Assembly: GCA_965267505.1 (NCBI GenBank)
Contig: OZ254081.1
Coordinates: 1,922,001-1,986,000, forward strand
Length of the DNA: 64,000 bases
Direction: 5' to 3'
Source of the DNA: JANQHS01 sp965267505
GTDB lineage: Bacteria; Bacteroidota; Bacteroidia; Cytophagales; CCMP332
In this document: positions 16,835 through 25,322 of the stretch, piece by piece
Layout of the letters: every line of letters starts with the position of its first letter
Numbering within the stretch: the first letter of the stretch is position 1
Translations under genes and position numbers: made by a program
Notes under the pieces: model-generated
Told to the model about the DNA's origin: nothing
Database searches by the model: none
What the model saw: the letters and a program-made list of their open reading frames with translations, nothing else

Positions 16835-18307
16835 TTATCGGCTATAGTTCGGTGCTTCCCTGGTAATAAAAATATCATGAGGATGACTTTCAACCGATCC
16901 TGCAGAAGTGATTTTAACGAATTGAGCTTGTTTTAAATCGTCGATAGACTTTGAGCCACAGTACCCCATTCCTGCTCTCAAACCGCCAACCATTTGATAG
17001 ATCACCTCGCTGGCCTGGCCTTTGTATGGGACTCTACCTGCAATTCCTTCAGGAACTAACTTCTTGAGATCGTCTTCTACATCCTGGAAATATCTGTCTT
17101 TGGACCCGTCCTCCATTGCCTCCAAAGAACCCATTCCTCGGTAAGACTTGAATTTTCTACCTTCATAAAGGATCACTTCCCCGGGGGCTTCTTCTGTTCC
17201 AGCAAGTAAAGAACCTACCATGACCGTATCTGCTCCTGCGGCAAGGGCTTTAACAAGGTCTCCACTATACCTAATTCCACCATCGGCGATTATAGGAACT
17301 TCAGATCCCGCAACACCTTTTGCAGATTCGAGCACAGCCGAAAGCTGAGGAATGCCGACCCCGGCAATGATTCTGGTGGTACAAATACTTCCAGGGCCTA
17401 CTCCAACTTTTATCCCATCCACCCCTGCTTCCACAAGAGCTTTTGCTCCAGCTTCAGTGGCCACATTTCCAACTATCATATCCAGATCAGGGAAAGTCTT
17501 TTTTGCTTCCTTGAAAGCGTCAATTACACCTTTAGAATGGCCGTGGGCCGTATCGATTCCAATAACATCAACTCCTGCATCAACCAAGGCCGATATCCTT
17601 TCAAGGTAATCCGCAGTCACTCCAATTGCTGCTCCCACTCTAAGCCTTCCAAACTCATCCTTGCAGGCATTGGGTCTGTCTTTTTTCTTCAGAATATCCT
17701 TATAGGTTATCAAGCCTATGAGCTCCCCGGCTTTATTTATTATTGGCAACTTTTCGATCTTGTGTGATTTTAAGATCTCTTCTGCTTCGCCAAGAGTGAT
17801 TCCCTCAGGGGCTGTTATTATTAGCTCCTTGCTGGTCATGATCTTTTCAACGGAGACATCAAGGTCCTTTTGAAACCTTAGGTCTCGATTGGTAATTATT
17901 CCAACCAGTTTATTATTTGAATCGACTACAGGAATTCCACCAATCTTGAATTCCCTCATGATCCTGTTTGCATCGGCAAGCCTGGAATTCTTTGAAAGAG
18001 TAATGGGGTCCAGGATCATTCCACTTTCTGACCTTTTTACCTTTCTGACCTGTTCTGCCTGGTTGGCGATCTTCATATTCTTATGAATAAAGCCAAGACC
18101 ACCTTCTCTGGCAATTGCTATTGCCATCTGGTATTCAGTAACCGTATCCATGGCTGCAGATACCAATGGCACATTTAATGCTATGTTTCTTGTAAGTCGA
18201 GTTGACGTTTGGGTGTCTCTCGGTAGAACCTCTGAATATGCCGGAGAAAGAAGGACGTCGTCGTAGGTTAAAGCCTCGTAGCTAACCTTATTTGGAAGGG
18301 TGTTCAT
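16835..18307 (-). CDS. guaB: Inosine-5'-monophosphate dehydrogenase
   Basis: Protein of 490 residues, standard length. The TIM barrel is interrupted by two CBS domains (about residues 95-215). The catalytic loop GPGSICTTR holds the active-site cysteine, and ADGGIRYSGD and MVGSLLAGTEEAPGE bind substrate phosphate. The flap with GMGSLEAM and a C-terminal Arg/Tyr-bearing segment are present. It oxidises IMP to XMP, the committed step to GMP. A TATATTTG box lies 31 bases upstream of the ATG, in the divergent gap with the DUF547 gene. Confidence 0.97.
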   Translation of the reverse strand: MNTLPNKVSYEALTYDDVLLSPAYSEVLPRDTQTSTRLTRNIALNVPLVSAAMDTVTEYQMAIAIAREGGLGFIHKNMKIANQAEQVRKVKRSESGMILDPITLSKNSRLADANRIMREFKIGGIPVVDSNNKLVGIITNRDLRFQKDLDVSVEKIMTSKELIITAPEGITLGEAEEILKSHKIEKLPIINKAGELIGLITYKDILKKKDRPNACKDEFGRLRVGAAIGVTADYLERISALVDAGVDVIGIDTAHGHSKGVIDAFKEAKKTFPDLDMIVGNVATEAGAKALVEAGVDGIKVGVGPGSICTTRIIAGVGIPQLSAVLESAKGVAGSEVPIIADGGIRYSGDLVKALAAGADTVMVGSLLAGTEEAPGEVILYEGRKFKSYRGMGSLEAMEDGSKDRYFQDVEDDLKKLVPEGIAGRVPYKGQASEVIYQMVGGLRAGMGYCGSKSIDDLKQAQFVKITSAGSVESHPHDIFITREAPNYSR

Positions 18308-18337
18308 CGCAAATAAATCTTGAATCTATTTGCAGTG

Positions 18338-18345
18338 CAAATATA
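18338..18345 (-). promoter_or_regulatory. Bacteroidota -7 promoter box for guaB
   Basis: The minus strand reads TATATTTG, matching TAnnTTTG exactly, about 30 bases upstream of the guaB ATG at 18307. The predicted leader is about 25 bases. No convincing -33 element was seen. Confidence 0.6.
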
Positions 18346-18453
18346 GCTACTGGGCGGGAGAGTAGAAATCCTTGGCGGGATTTGTTTTCAATTGTCAATG
18401 GAATGACAGCCCAATATCCAGTTCGATTTTTCTTTGCATTAAAATATTTGGAT

Positions 18454-19152
18454 ATGCTAAAAGCCATAATAGCCCTAATTATTGCCCCTTCAATTGTTAT
18501 GGGTCAGGATTTTTTTGGAAAAGCTGATAAGTTTTTCCTTTCTGCTGTTGAAGAAGGATCTGTAAAATACGAGCAGGTAAAGGATCAACCTGCAGAATTA
18601 AATTCCTTGATTGAGCAGGTGGAATCATACAAGGTGGATGGCAAGGATAAAAATGAGCTTTTGGCATTTTACTGCAATGCGTACAATCTCCTTGTGATCA
18701 AGGGGATCACCAATTCCTACCCGGTAAAGTCGCCAATGGATATCCAAGGCTTCTTTGATAACAAGAATTACACCGTTGCTGGAGAGAAGTTGAGCCTTAA
18801 TCAATTGGAGAATGAAAAGATCAGGCCCTTCGGAGATGCCAGGATCCATTTTGCATTGGTTTGTGCTGCTAAAGGGTGTCCCAAGATCAAGGCCGAGGCA
18901 TTTACACCATCTAAGGTCCAACAACAGCTGCAAAGCAGGACCGATGGGGCAATGAACGATGGGTCTTTTTTAAAGTATAGATCAGGGGATAAAAAAGCTG
19001 AGATATCCAAGATCTTTGAATGGTATGCCTCAGACTTTGAGGGTAAGGAAAATTTCAAAGCATTTATCAATAAGTATAGAGTCAAACCGATTCCGGATTC
19101 TGTAAAACTTGAATTCTATGAATATGATTGGGCTCTGAATGAAAAAAAGTAA
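18454..19152 (+). CDS. DUF547 domain secreted protein
   Basis: Protein of 232 residues from ATG 18454, with a signal peptide (residues 2-17, ending VMGQ). The DUF547 core is clear: AFYCNAYNLLVIKGITNSYPV, then IRPFGDARIHFALVCAAKGCPKI with the conserved His and Cys pair, then a C-terminal segment ending in a YDW motif. DUF547 proteins are secreted and related to cysteine-protease-like folds, with no settled function. An in-frame ATG exists further upstream but lacks a signal peptide. The terminal codons GAA AAA AAG TAA form an A AAA AAG heptamer directly against the stop. Confidence 0.82.
   Translation: MLKAIIALIIAPSIVMGQDFFGKADKFFLSAVEEGSVKYEQVKDQPAELNSLIEQVESYKVDGKDKNELLAFYCNAYNLLVIKGITNSYPVKSPMDIQGFFDNKNYTVAGEKLSLNQLENEKIRPFGDARIHFALVCAAKGCPKIKAEAFTPSKVQQQLQSRTDGAMNDGSFLKYRSGDKKAEISKIFEWYASDFEGKENFKAFINKYRVKPIPDSVKLEFYEYDWALNEKK
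19143..19149 (+). other. A AAA AAG slippery heptamer at the DUF547 stop codon
   Basis: The last sense codons of the DUF547 gene are GAA AAA AAG followed by TAA. The seven bases A-AAA-AAG are in the phase used by bacterial -1 frameshift sites such as dnaX. A -1 slip re-reads AAA AAA GTA and enters the downstream beta-barrel-like frame, which is open for 298 codons. I see no strong stimulatory stem just downstream, only a small GATC-GCT-GATC hairpin. Frameshifting is therefore possible, not shown. Confidence 0.4.
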
Positions 19153-20039
19153 AGGGGACTCTGATCGCTGATCCTGCGCCCGAGGCCCAAGAAATTCCTG
19201 AGGATCCTAAACCCCAAAATCTCCAAACCTATACGCCTTCGATAGTTTTATCCAAGGGACAATGGGAATTAAAGGTTTTTAATAGTCTTTATACTGAAAC
19301 TCAGGTTTTCAGGCCTGAAGGAAAATTCGAACTAAACGCTAGACAGAGCTTCTATACGGTTCTGAATCAATTTCTTCTTGGGGTAGGGAAGAGAGTGAAT
19401 ATCGGTGCAGATCTATGGCTGAGATCATCGAGACAAGACACATTTTCTACGGGGTCCGCCTTTGATGTTTTCAAATTCGAAGGGGCACCAACTCAAACCT
19501 ATGGGGTCACTGCATTTGGCCCCAAGATCAAATGGGCACCATTTGAGAGCTATCAGAGGTTTTCCATTCAATCCGGTCTGTTTTTTCCCCTACAGAGTGA
19601 CCTGGAAAGAGTAAATAGCAACGAACCTTTTCTGGCTATCGACCGAAACTTCTTGTGGCTTAGTCATTTCTTTCTTGATTATTCGTTTGCTCAGAAATTT
19701 CAGGTTTTCAGCCGTTTTTCCTTCTGGTACTACAATTCAAGGGATTCCTTTCGAGAAAATAGCTACCTGGAAACCCCATTGAGTGTTTTCCTTTCCTATT
19801 TCCCGACCAATAAGATCACTCTTTATGCAATGGGCGAATACTGGCCTACACATTACGACGATAGAGAGCAAAAAGCAGACCTGTTCAACCAATATTTCTT
19901 TCAGGCTGGACTGGGTGGAAAATACCAGATCATTCCCGGACTATTGGAGGGAGAATTGCTTTATACTGGCTTTCTTGCAGGTTCTGAGAATAAAGGGGTT
20001 GGAAGGACTTTTAATTTGGGCATCCGGATCATTCACTGA
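19143..20039 (+). CDS. Outer-membrane beta-barrel-like protein with no normal start codon
   Basis: The frame is open from 19143 to the stop at 20039 (298 codons) and looks coding throughout. It begins with a proline-rich acidic stretch, then a beta-barrel-like pattern starting near QNLQTYTPSIVLSKGQWELK with many aromatic residues and a C-terminal LGIRIIH. The first conventional start is a GTG at 19395, deep inside the barrel; no ATG precedes it and no signal peptide is encoded in frame. Possible explanations are -1 frameshifting from the DUF547 gene, loss of the original signal-peptide start (pseudogene), a CTG start at 19161, or a sequence error. The family was not identified. Confidence 0.55.
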   Translation, partial: KKVKGTLIADPAPEAQEIPEDPKPQNLQTYTPSIVLSKGQWELKVFNSLYTETQVFRPEGKFELNARQSFYTVLNQFLLGVGKRVNIGADLWLRSSRQDTFSTGSAFDVFKFEGAPTQTYGVTAFGPKIKWAPFESYQRFSIQSGLFFPLQSDLERVNSNEPFLAIDRNFLWLSHFFLDYSFAQKFQVFSRFSFWYYNSRDSFRENSYLETPLSVFLSYFPTNKITLYAMGEYWPTHYDDREQKADLFNQYFFQAGLGGKYQIIPGLLEGELLYTGFLAGSENKGVGRTFNLGIRIIH

Positions 20040-22498
20040 CCGATCTCAAAGTATTCATCATCCTCAAGTTCGACCTGCTTCTCCTTTTTCTTTCTACGAA
20101 ACAGGTCAAAAGCTTCCCTTGTTTCCATGAAAAGCCCTTTTTTCACTTTGGAAAGTAAGAGTTCGGTATCATAATCGATGTTATAATCAGAAGGATTTCC
20201 CTCAATCTTTAGCAGGATTGAACTGACCCCTGATGCCTGCTCGACTATTCCAAAGCGCTCATCCTTGTCCTTTTTATTTTTCAGAAGAACAGGCAGTTGA
20301 AGATGGTATTCAAAGTCGTTATTGAATTGGTGAAAACCATAAATCGATGCATTTCTGACGTTGGTTCTGATATCCATTTTTGGGATCATTAGCCTTTCAT
20401 CCTTGATCAAAAAATTATTGGTCAGCTCATCGAAAACTATGTGGTCAAGCTCCGCTTTGTTGCCAACATATTTTCTAAAGTTTTGTGCGGGTTCAAAATT
20501 TACAAGGGCTCCATTTTTCACACTTGCATCGACAGTTGAGCTTAAGGTTGCAAGGTCGTAATTCAAGTATTTGTCCGATTCCAATACCAGTCCACCTGAG
20601 GCACTTAGCCTGCCTTCCAGATGTTCACTTCTTAAAAAGGATTGGCCGAAATCCTTGAAGTACCAAAAAGTAGAATCCAGAAGAAGATCCTCAAGTGCAA
20701 AGTCTGCTATCCAGCTATAGGAGGTGGAATCAGAGGCATCAATCTCAAGATCTAATTTCAATTTGCCGTCAGACATATCCATGCTGACATCCCGGGCCAT
20801 GATCTTGCTGTCCTTCATTTTCACTCTTCCGGAAATATCGCTGGCATAAAATCGATTGAAGTGAAGGTGGTCTATTTGCGCATTGATCAAAGTGGTAGCT
20901 AATGGATTGAGATCCATCACGAATTGCTCTGAATCACTTTCATTTGCTAGCAACTCCTGTAAAAAGAGATGTTCTGATGTAATCTTCGTTTCTAGCTGGA
21001 TGGGTTGGTTCTCCAGGAACATGAAGTTGATGAAGTTTAGAACAAAACCATCGAATTCAATATCCGAATGACCAAATCTTGTCTTTAGATCGCTAATTGC
21101 CAGCACCTGTTTGTTGAATTCAATTTTTCCTGAGTAAATCTCGGCTTCAAGATCTCTTTTGTCGATCTCAAATTTCAATCCCTTCAGTTCCGTGGACCCT
21201 CTTACTGAGAATTTTTCTTCAAGCCCATATTCCTGTTTGAAAATTTCACCTGCATAGCTGAGGTCGAGATCAATACTTCCCTCAGGTTTTATCAGGGCCT
21301 TGATCTTGGACATTTCAAGAATTGACCTGAGTTTGACTGTCCCTGCAATTTTTACTCTAGCAGAATCCTCCTGAATATTTGGAAGAATCAATTCCCCCGT
21401 GACCTTTTCGTTTTCCCATTCTAATTCAACCTCCTTTATCTCAAGTCGATCCTTGCCTGTATTAAAGAAATCGGGAGAATAATATCGGAAGTTTCCTGTC
21501 TCGATTATGGGGTTTGAGCTTAGGGAATCAAAATAGGCAAGCTCCACATTCTTCATGGGAACAAGAATCTCCGCAGCAGGATTTGACTTTTCTGAGATCT
21601 CTCCTTTAATGAGAAATTTGCCTTCGGTCTTTCCCTTAAGGTTTAACCGGGAAACGATCTCAGCTATGGCATCTGGAATATGCTTGTTGATCTCACTTAT
21701 CGGTGAGGATTCTACTTTGGAGATCAGGTCCACAAAGGTTGCTTCTTTCCAATTTATCATAAGATCATTTTTGACCTTTACTCCCTCCAGGTCAAGGTTT
21801 AGATCTTTGGTTGAGAAAAATTGCTTTTCGAGGTCTATGGTAAGAAGGCCTTTGAGTAGGATATTCTTCTCCTTTGCGTAATTGACCCCTTTTACACTCA
21901 CTGCATTTGTTGTTCCGATTAGATTGACCCCGGCTTGAAAAATAGATCCAGAGGATAAAAGGTCTGCATTAAAATTTTTTGCCCATACCTCAACCCTAAT
22001 GTCCTTATCGGGAACCAAATATCGAAGATCCATATCCAGAAATTGAATGTCTTTAATCTCGATTCCTTGTATGCTATCCTTTTCAGAGGATTCTTGAGGC
22101 ACAGTTTTGAAAAGCTTTAAGTTGCTCATTCCATTGCTGGGAATGATGAGATTAACCTGTCCATTTTCAAGGAATAGATGTGAAATAATCAGATCTCCTC
22201 TTATTAGGTCCATTATCTCTACTCCAAAAGACAAGGTCTTTAATTCCAGAAGGGGATAACTATCAAAGCTTCCAGACCCCGAGGTCTTTACATTTTCCAG
22301 TGATAATGCAATCAATGGGAATTTGGAGAATGGATCGATTCTTGAATTTTCGATCTCAACAGGTACGATCAGCTGCTCGTTGATCGATTTGATCAATGCC
22401 TTTTCAAGGTCTTCCCTGTTGAGATAAAGCCAGGCTCCAAAACCCAAAATGGCCAGGGTTATAACGAGGAGAAAATAAAGGAAGATCTTTTTCAGCAT
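20033..22498 (-). CDS. AsmA-family inner-membrane-anchored protein
   Basis: Protein of 821 residues. One N-terminal transmembrane helix (about 3-24) is followed by a long periplasmic beta-rich region with the AsmA start pattern (LEKALIKSINEQLIVPVEIENSRIDPFSKFPLIALSLENV) and many repeating amphipathic strands. The C-terminal region matches the AsmA C-terminal type (NGALVNFEPAQNFRKYVGNK). AsmA-like proteins belong to the repeating-beta-groove group implicated in lipid transport to the outer membrane. The ATG follows a TATTTTTG box by 7 bases. The last 7 bases overlap the convergent gene. Confidence 0.85.
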   Translation of the reverse strand: MLKKIFLYFLLVITLAILGFGAWLYLNREDLEKALIKSINEQLIVPVEIENSRIDPFSKFPLIALSLENVKTSGSGSFDSYPLLELKTLSFGVEIMDLIRGDLIISHLFLENGQVNLIIPSNGMSNLKLFKTVPQESSEKDSIQGIEIKDIQFLDMDLRYLVPDKDIRVEVWAKNFNADLLSSGSIFQAGVNLIGTTNAVSVKGVNYAKEKNILLKGLLTIDLEKQFFSTKDLNLDLEGVKVKNDLMINWKEATFVDLISKVESSPISEINKHIPDAIAEIVSRLNLKGKTEGKFLIKGEISEKSNPAAEILVPMKNVELAYFDSLSSNPIIETGNFRYYSPDFFNTGKDRLEIKEVELEWENEKVTGELILPNIQEDSARVKIAGTVKLRSILEMSKIKALIKPEGSIDLDLSYAGEIFKQEYGLEEKFSVRGSTELKGLKFEIDKRDLEAEIYSGKIEFNKQVLAISDLKTRFGHSDIEFDGFVLNFINFMFLENQPIQLETKITSEHLFLQELLANESDSEQFVMDLNPLATTLINAQIDHLHFNRFYASDISGRVKMKDSKIMARDVSMDMSDGKLKLDLEIDASDSTSYSWIADFALEDLLLDSTFWYFKDFGQSFLRSEHLEGRLSASGGLVLESDKYLNYDLATLSSTVDASVKNGALVNFEPAQNFRKYVGNKAELDHIVFDELTNNFLIKDERLMIPKMDIRTNVRNASIYGFHQFNNDFEYHLQLPVLLKNKKDKDERFGIVEQASGVSSILLKIEGNPSDYNIDYDTELLLSKVKKGLFMETREAFDLFRRKKKEKQVELEDDEYFEIGQ

Positions 22499-22505
22499 TG
22501 AACGT

Positions 22506-22513
22506 CAAAAATA
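22506..22513 (-). promoter_or_regulatory. Bacteroidota -7 promoter box for the AsmA-family gene
   Basis: The minus strand reads TATTTTTG, matching TAnnTTTG. The box ends 7 bases before the ATG at 22498, so the leader would be only a few bases. Confidence 0.5.
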
Positions 22514-22583
22514 AACGCCAATGATCTTTTTATCTTCATTTGAAAATTTTATCGAGAAAGAATTTGAGAATTGGAATTTTGTC

Positions 22584-22591
22584 TACTTTTG
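22584..22591 (+). promoter_or_regulatory. Bacteroidota promoter for tRNA-Val
   Basis: TACTTTTG matches TAnnTTTG and is preceded, 17 bases upstream, by TTTG at 22563-22566, fitting the -33 element. The tRNA 5' end is 11 bases downstream. This is the most complete promoter seen in the window. Confidence 0.65.
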
Positions 22592-22602
22592 CAGCCCTAA
22601 TT

Positions 22603-22677
22603 GGGTTCTTAGCTCAGTTGGTTCAGAGCACCTGGTTTACACCCAGGGGGTCATAGGTTCGAATCCTATAGAACCCA
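22603..22677 (+). tRNA. tRNA-Val (anticodon UAC)
   Basis: The 75 bases fold as a cloverleaf. The 7-bp acceptor stem is GGGTTCT/AGAACCC with discriminator A. The D arm contains AGCTCAGTTGG. The anticodon stem is CCTGG/CCAGG with loop TTTACAC (anticodon TAC at 22638-22640), and the T arm contains GGTTCGAATCC. The genome encodes CCG rather than CCA after the discriminator, so the tail must be added by the CCA enzyme. A promoter box lies upstream and a hairpin terminator downstream, so it is transcribed alone. Confidence 0.97.
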
Positions 22678-22687
22678 CCGATGAATT

Positions 22688-22711
22688 AAAAGCCACCGCA
22701 AGGTGGCTTTT
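22688..22711 (+). terminator. Intrinsic terminator after tRNA-Val
   Basis: An AAAAGCCACC / GGTGGCTTTT inverted repeat with a GCAA tetraloop is followed by a T-rich run. It begins 11 bases after the tRNA. Confidence 0.8.
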
Positions 22712-22806
22712 TCTTTTTCCCCCGAAACCATTTGTGTTGGCCTTTCCTTAATTAGTGTTATTCTTTTCTGTATCTATTAATGACTTTTGAAGTCTGGATA
22801 AAAGTT

Positions 22807-23715
22807 ATGGAAGGAGAAATACTGAAGATAAAGTCCATATCGGAGTTGCATGAAAAATTGGGATTTGAAAAACCCAAGCACCCGCTAATTAGTGTCATCG
22901 ATGTTTCTGATCTGGTGATCACTAAAGAGATGCTAAATATTAAAACCGCAACTAGCCTTTATTATATAGGCGCAAAGAGTGCGGATTGCGGAATTCAATA
23001 TGGAAGACATCATTATGATTTTAATGAAGGAGTTTTAGCCTTTCATGCCCCTGACCAGGTATTTTTTGCAACCTCAGAGGCTGAGTTTGACAAAGAAACC
23101 GGATGGATGCTATTCTTTCATCCTGATCTGATTCGATCTACTCCTCTTGGCGAGAATATTGATGATTACTCATTTTTCTCATACGATGTGCATGAAGCCC
23201 TCCATCTCTCAGAAAAAGAAAAACAAACCCTTCATGATGTTGTATCAAGAATCAAAGAAGAGTATAACGAACGAATAGATAATCATAGTCAGCGGGTCTT
23301 GGTTTCAAGCCTGGAGCTTTTGCTTAACTATTGTTCGAGATTTTACGAAAGACAATTCAACACTCGGTCGGCTCAGAACAAAGACATGGTTAGCCAGGTG
23401 GAACGCAGCCTAAAGAAATATTATAAGACTGGCCAACTACTTGAATACGGTCCTCCCTCCATTCAATATTTAGCAGATAAGGTGAATCTGAGTCCAAATT
23501 ATTTAAGTGACTTATTGAAGAAGGAAACAGGGAGAAGTGCAAAAGATCATATCAATGATTTCCTGGTTGATAAAGCGAAGACCCTATTGCTTAGTACCGA
23601 AGATTCTGTTTCAGAGATAGCATACAGCCTAGGTTTTAATTACCCTCATTATTTCAGCCGCTTATTCAAATCGAAAACAGGCACCACTCCTCAAAAATAC
23701 AGGGAGCTTAATTAA
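22807..23715 (+). CDS. AraC-family transcriptional regulator
   Basis: Protein of 302 residues from ATG 22807 (MEGEILKIKSISELHE). An in-frame ATG at 22780 would add nine atypical residues. The N-terminal half is an AraC-type cupin/sensor region (HPLISVIDVSD, then GILAFHAPDQVFF-like segments). The C-terminal 100 residues hold two helix-turn-helix units: IQYLADKVNLSPNYLSDLLK and VSEIAYSLGFNYPHYFSRLFK, with the family-typical KTGTTPQKYRE ending. It lies immediately upstream of, and codirectional with, an SDR oxidoreductase, its likely target. The effector is unknown. Confidence 0.92.
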   Translation: MEGEILKIKSISELHEKLGFEKPKHPLISVIDVSDLVITKEMLNIKTATSLYYIGAKSADCGIQYGRHHYDFNEGVLAFHAPDQVFFATSEAEFDKETGWMLFFHPDLIRSTPLGENIDDYSFFSYDVHEALHLSEKEKQTLHDVVSRIKEEYNERIDNHSQRVLVSSLELLLNYCSRFYERQFNTRSAQNKDMVSQVERSLKKYYKTGQLLEYGPPSIQYLADKVNLSPNYLSDLLKKETGRSAKDHINDFLVDKAKTLLLSTEDSVSEIAYSLGFNYPHYFSRLFKSKTGTTPQKYRELN

Positions 23716-23810
23716 ACCCTATTTCGATGATTTGTGTTTTTCTCTCAGGATTTGGTGCCAATCATTGAACACAGGTATCCGGTCCTTTGAAAGGTCAATG
23801 AAAAAGAAAT

Positions 23811-24878
23811 ATGAAAACGATAGATAAATCCAAACCAGTAATGGTCACAGGTGCCAATGGCTATGTTGCCAGTTGGCTGGTAAAACGCCTTCTTGATGAA
23901 GGGCTGACAGTACACGCTGTAGTTAGAAATCCTGACAAGAAAGAAAAAATAGAACATCTGATCAAAGAGGCAGAAGCTTCCAAAGGAGAGATCAAATTCT
24001 TTAAGGGAGATCTTATGCAACCCGGATCCTACAAAAGGGCCATGGAAGGATGCGAATTGATCTATCATACGGCTTCTCCTTTTACTATTGATGTTAAGGA
24101 TCCACAAAAAGATCTGATCGATCCGGCGGTAAAAGGGACTGAAAATGTGCTGAATTCTGCCAATGAGGTAGAATCGGTAAAAAGAGTTGTCATAACCAGC
24201 AGTTGTGCTGCCATATATACCGATGCGATCGACACGGTTAATGCTCCAGGTGGGCAACTGACCGAGGAGGTTTGGAATACCACTGCCTCATTGGATTACC
24301 AACCTTATTCTTATTCCAAGACTCTCGCAGAGAAAACAGCCTGGGAAATGGCCAAGGCCCAGGATCGTTGGGATCTAATCGCTATGAATCCTCCAGGAAT
24401 TTTCGGACCTGCCTTAAACCCCCATAACACAACTTCGGAAAGTATGAACATCATGAAAATGTTGGGAGGTGGAGATATGAAGATGGGAGCTCCGAAAATG
24501 GGGGTAGGGATCGTGGATGTTCGAGATGTTGCAGAAGCTCATTTCAGAGCAGGATTTACTCCCGAGGCCCAGGGGAGGTATATAACAAGGGGTCATAACT
24601 CAGATTTTCTTGAGATGGGGACTGTGCTGCTGGATAAATACGGCGACAAATTTCCATTGCCTCGAAAGACGGTCCCAAAATGGCTTTTGATGATCGTTGG
24701 ACCAATGACTAACAAGTTCTTCACGAGAAGATTTATCCGTAATAATGTCAATGTCCCCTGGAAGGCGGATAATTCCAAGATCAAAAAGGAATTGAAAATG
24801 GAATTCAGGCCTCTAAAGCAGACCATGGAAGATTCCCTTCAGAATTTGATCGATGTAGGGATTCTCAAGGCGAAATAG
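23811..24878 (+). CDS. NAD(P)-dependent SDR, dihydroflavonol-4-reductase-like aldehyde reductase
   Basis: Protein of 355 residues, an extended SDR. The cofactor motif GANGYVASWLVKRLLDEG is at about residues 12-30. Strand 4 carries VVITSSCAAIY, and the catalytic YSYSK is a YxxxK motif; NPPGIFGPAL forms the substrate-side loop. It resembles dihydroflavonol reductase and methylglyoxal/aldehyde reductases. A terminator 3 bases after the stop separates it from the convergent DoxX gene. Regulation by the adjacent AraC protein is inferred from gene order. Confidence 0.88.
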   Translation: MKTIDKSKPVMVTGANGYVASWLVKRLLDEGLTVHAVVRNPDKKEKIEHLIKEAEASKGEIKFFKGDLMQPGSYKRAMEGCELIYHTASPFTIDVKDPQKDLIDPAVKGTENVLNSANEVESVKRVVITSSCAAIYTDAIDTVNAPGGQLTEEVWNTTASLDYQPYSYSKTLAEKTAWEMAKAQDRWDLIAMNPPGIFGPALNPHNTTSESMNIMKMLGGGDMKMGAPKMGVGIVDVRDVAEAHFRAGFTPEAQGRYITRGHNSDFLEMGTVLLDKYGDKFPLPRKTVPKWLLMIVGPMTNKFFTRRFIRNNVNVPWKADNSKIKKELKMEFRPLKQTMEDSLQNLIDVGILKAK

Positions 24879-24881
24879 AAG

Positions 24882-24904
24882 AAAGCCACCCATGGGTGGC
24901 TTTT
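24882..24904. terminator. Bidirectional intrinsic terminator between the SDR and DoxX genes
   Basis: AAAGCCACCC / GGGTGGCTTTT form a nearly perfect inverted repeat with a two-base loop. A-rich and T-rich flanks suit termination from both sides. It sits exactly between convergent stops. The stem GCCACC/GGTGGC is the same as in the tRNA-Val terminator. Confidence 0.8.
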
Positions 24905-24907
24905 CTT

Positions 24908-25282
24908 TTAGGCGTTCAATTCTTTGTATCGCTTAAATGCTACAATCCCAGTAAAGGCGGCAAAGGTTAATGTAACAAGGCTCTCGACAGTCTCTCCTCG
25001 AAGCAAATGAGTTCCAAAAGCTCCAAGCATAATCACAGTTAACCCTGCGGCTGCCAATGGAATAAGAATTTTTGGTAAAACTTTGATGAAAAGAGGTAGA
25101 AGCATCCCCAATCCACCCAATAGTTCTAATCCTGCAATTACTTTTATCATAATTGGGCTAAAATCTACCGCCCATGGTAGTTCCTTTACCAGCTCTTCGT
25201 AAGGACTTATTATTTTGCCTAATCCTGCCCAAAGTAGCATTGCTGCCATACCAATGTGCAATATCCAGATAGCGATTTTCAT
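24908..25282 (-). CDS. DoxX-family membrane protein
   Basis: Protein of 124 residues with four predicted transmembrane helices (about 3-22, 46-65, 72-92 and 100-118). The DoxX features ILHIGMAAMLLWAGLGKI and IAGLELLGGLGMLLPL are present. DoxX proteins are small inner-membrane proteins linked to quinone or redox chemistry and stress; the role here is unassigned. It has its own TATTTTTG box 23 bases upstream, so it is separate from the secretion operon on the same strand. Confidence 0.85.
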   Translation of the reverse strand: MKIAIWILHIGMAAMLLWAGLGKIISPYEELVKELPWAVDFSPIMIKVIAGLELLGGLGMLLPLFIKVLPKILIPLAAAGLTVIMLGAFGTHLLRGETVESLVTLTFAAFTGIVAFKRYKELNA

Positions 25283-25305
25283 AGTTAGAACAATTGATGT
25301 TATAA

Positions 25306-25313
25306 CAAAAATA
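25306..25313 (-). promoter_or_regulatory. Bacteroidota -7 promoter box for doxX
   Basis: The minus strand reads TATTTTTG, matching TAnnTTTG, 23 bases before the ATG at 25282. It lies between the end of the secretion operon and doxX, supporting independent transcription. Confidence 0.5.
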
Positions 25314-25322
25314 AGAATGTTT

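Noticed and set aside
22521..22751. Plus-strand 76-codon open frame across the tRNA-Val region
   Set aside because: It reads straight through the tRNA cloverleaf, its promoter and its terminator; the RNA structure explains the sequence.
22688..24904. The matching GCCACC/GGTGGC stems after tRNA-Val and after the SDR gene as a mobile repeat
   Set aside because: Each sits exactly after a gene with a T-rich tail; two terminators sharing a short GC-rich stem are the simpler explanation.
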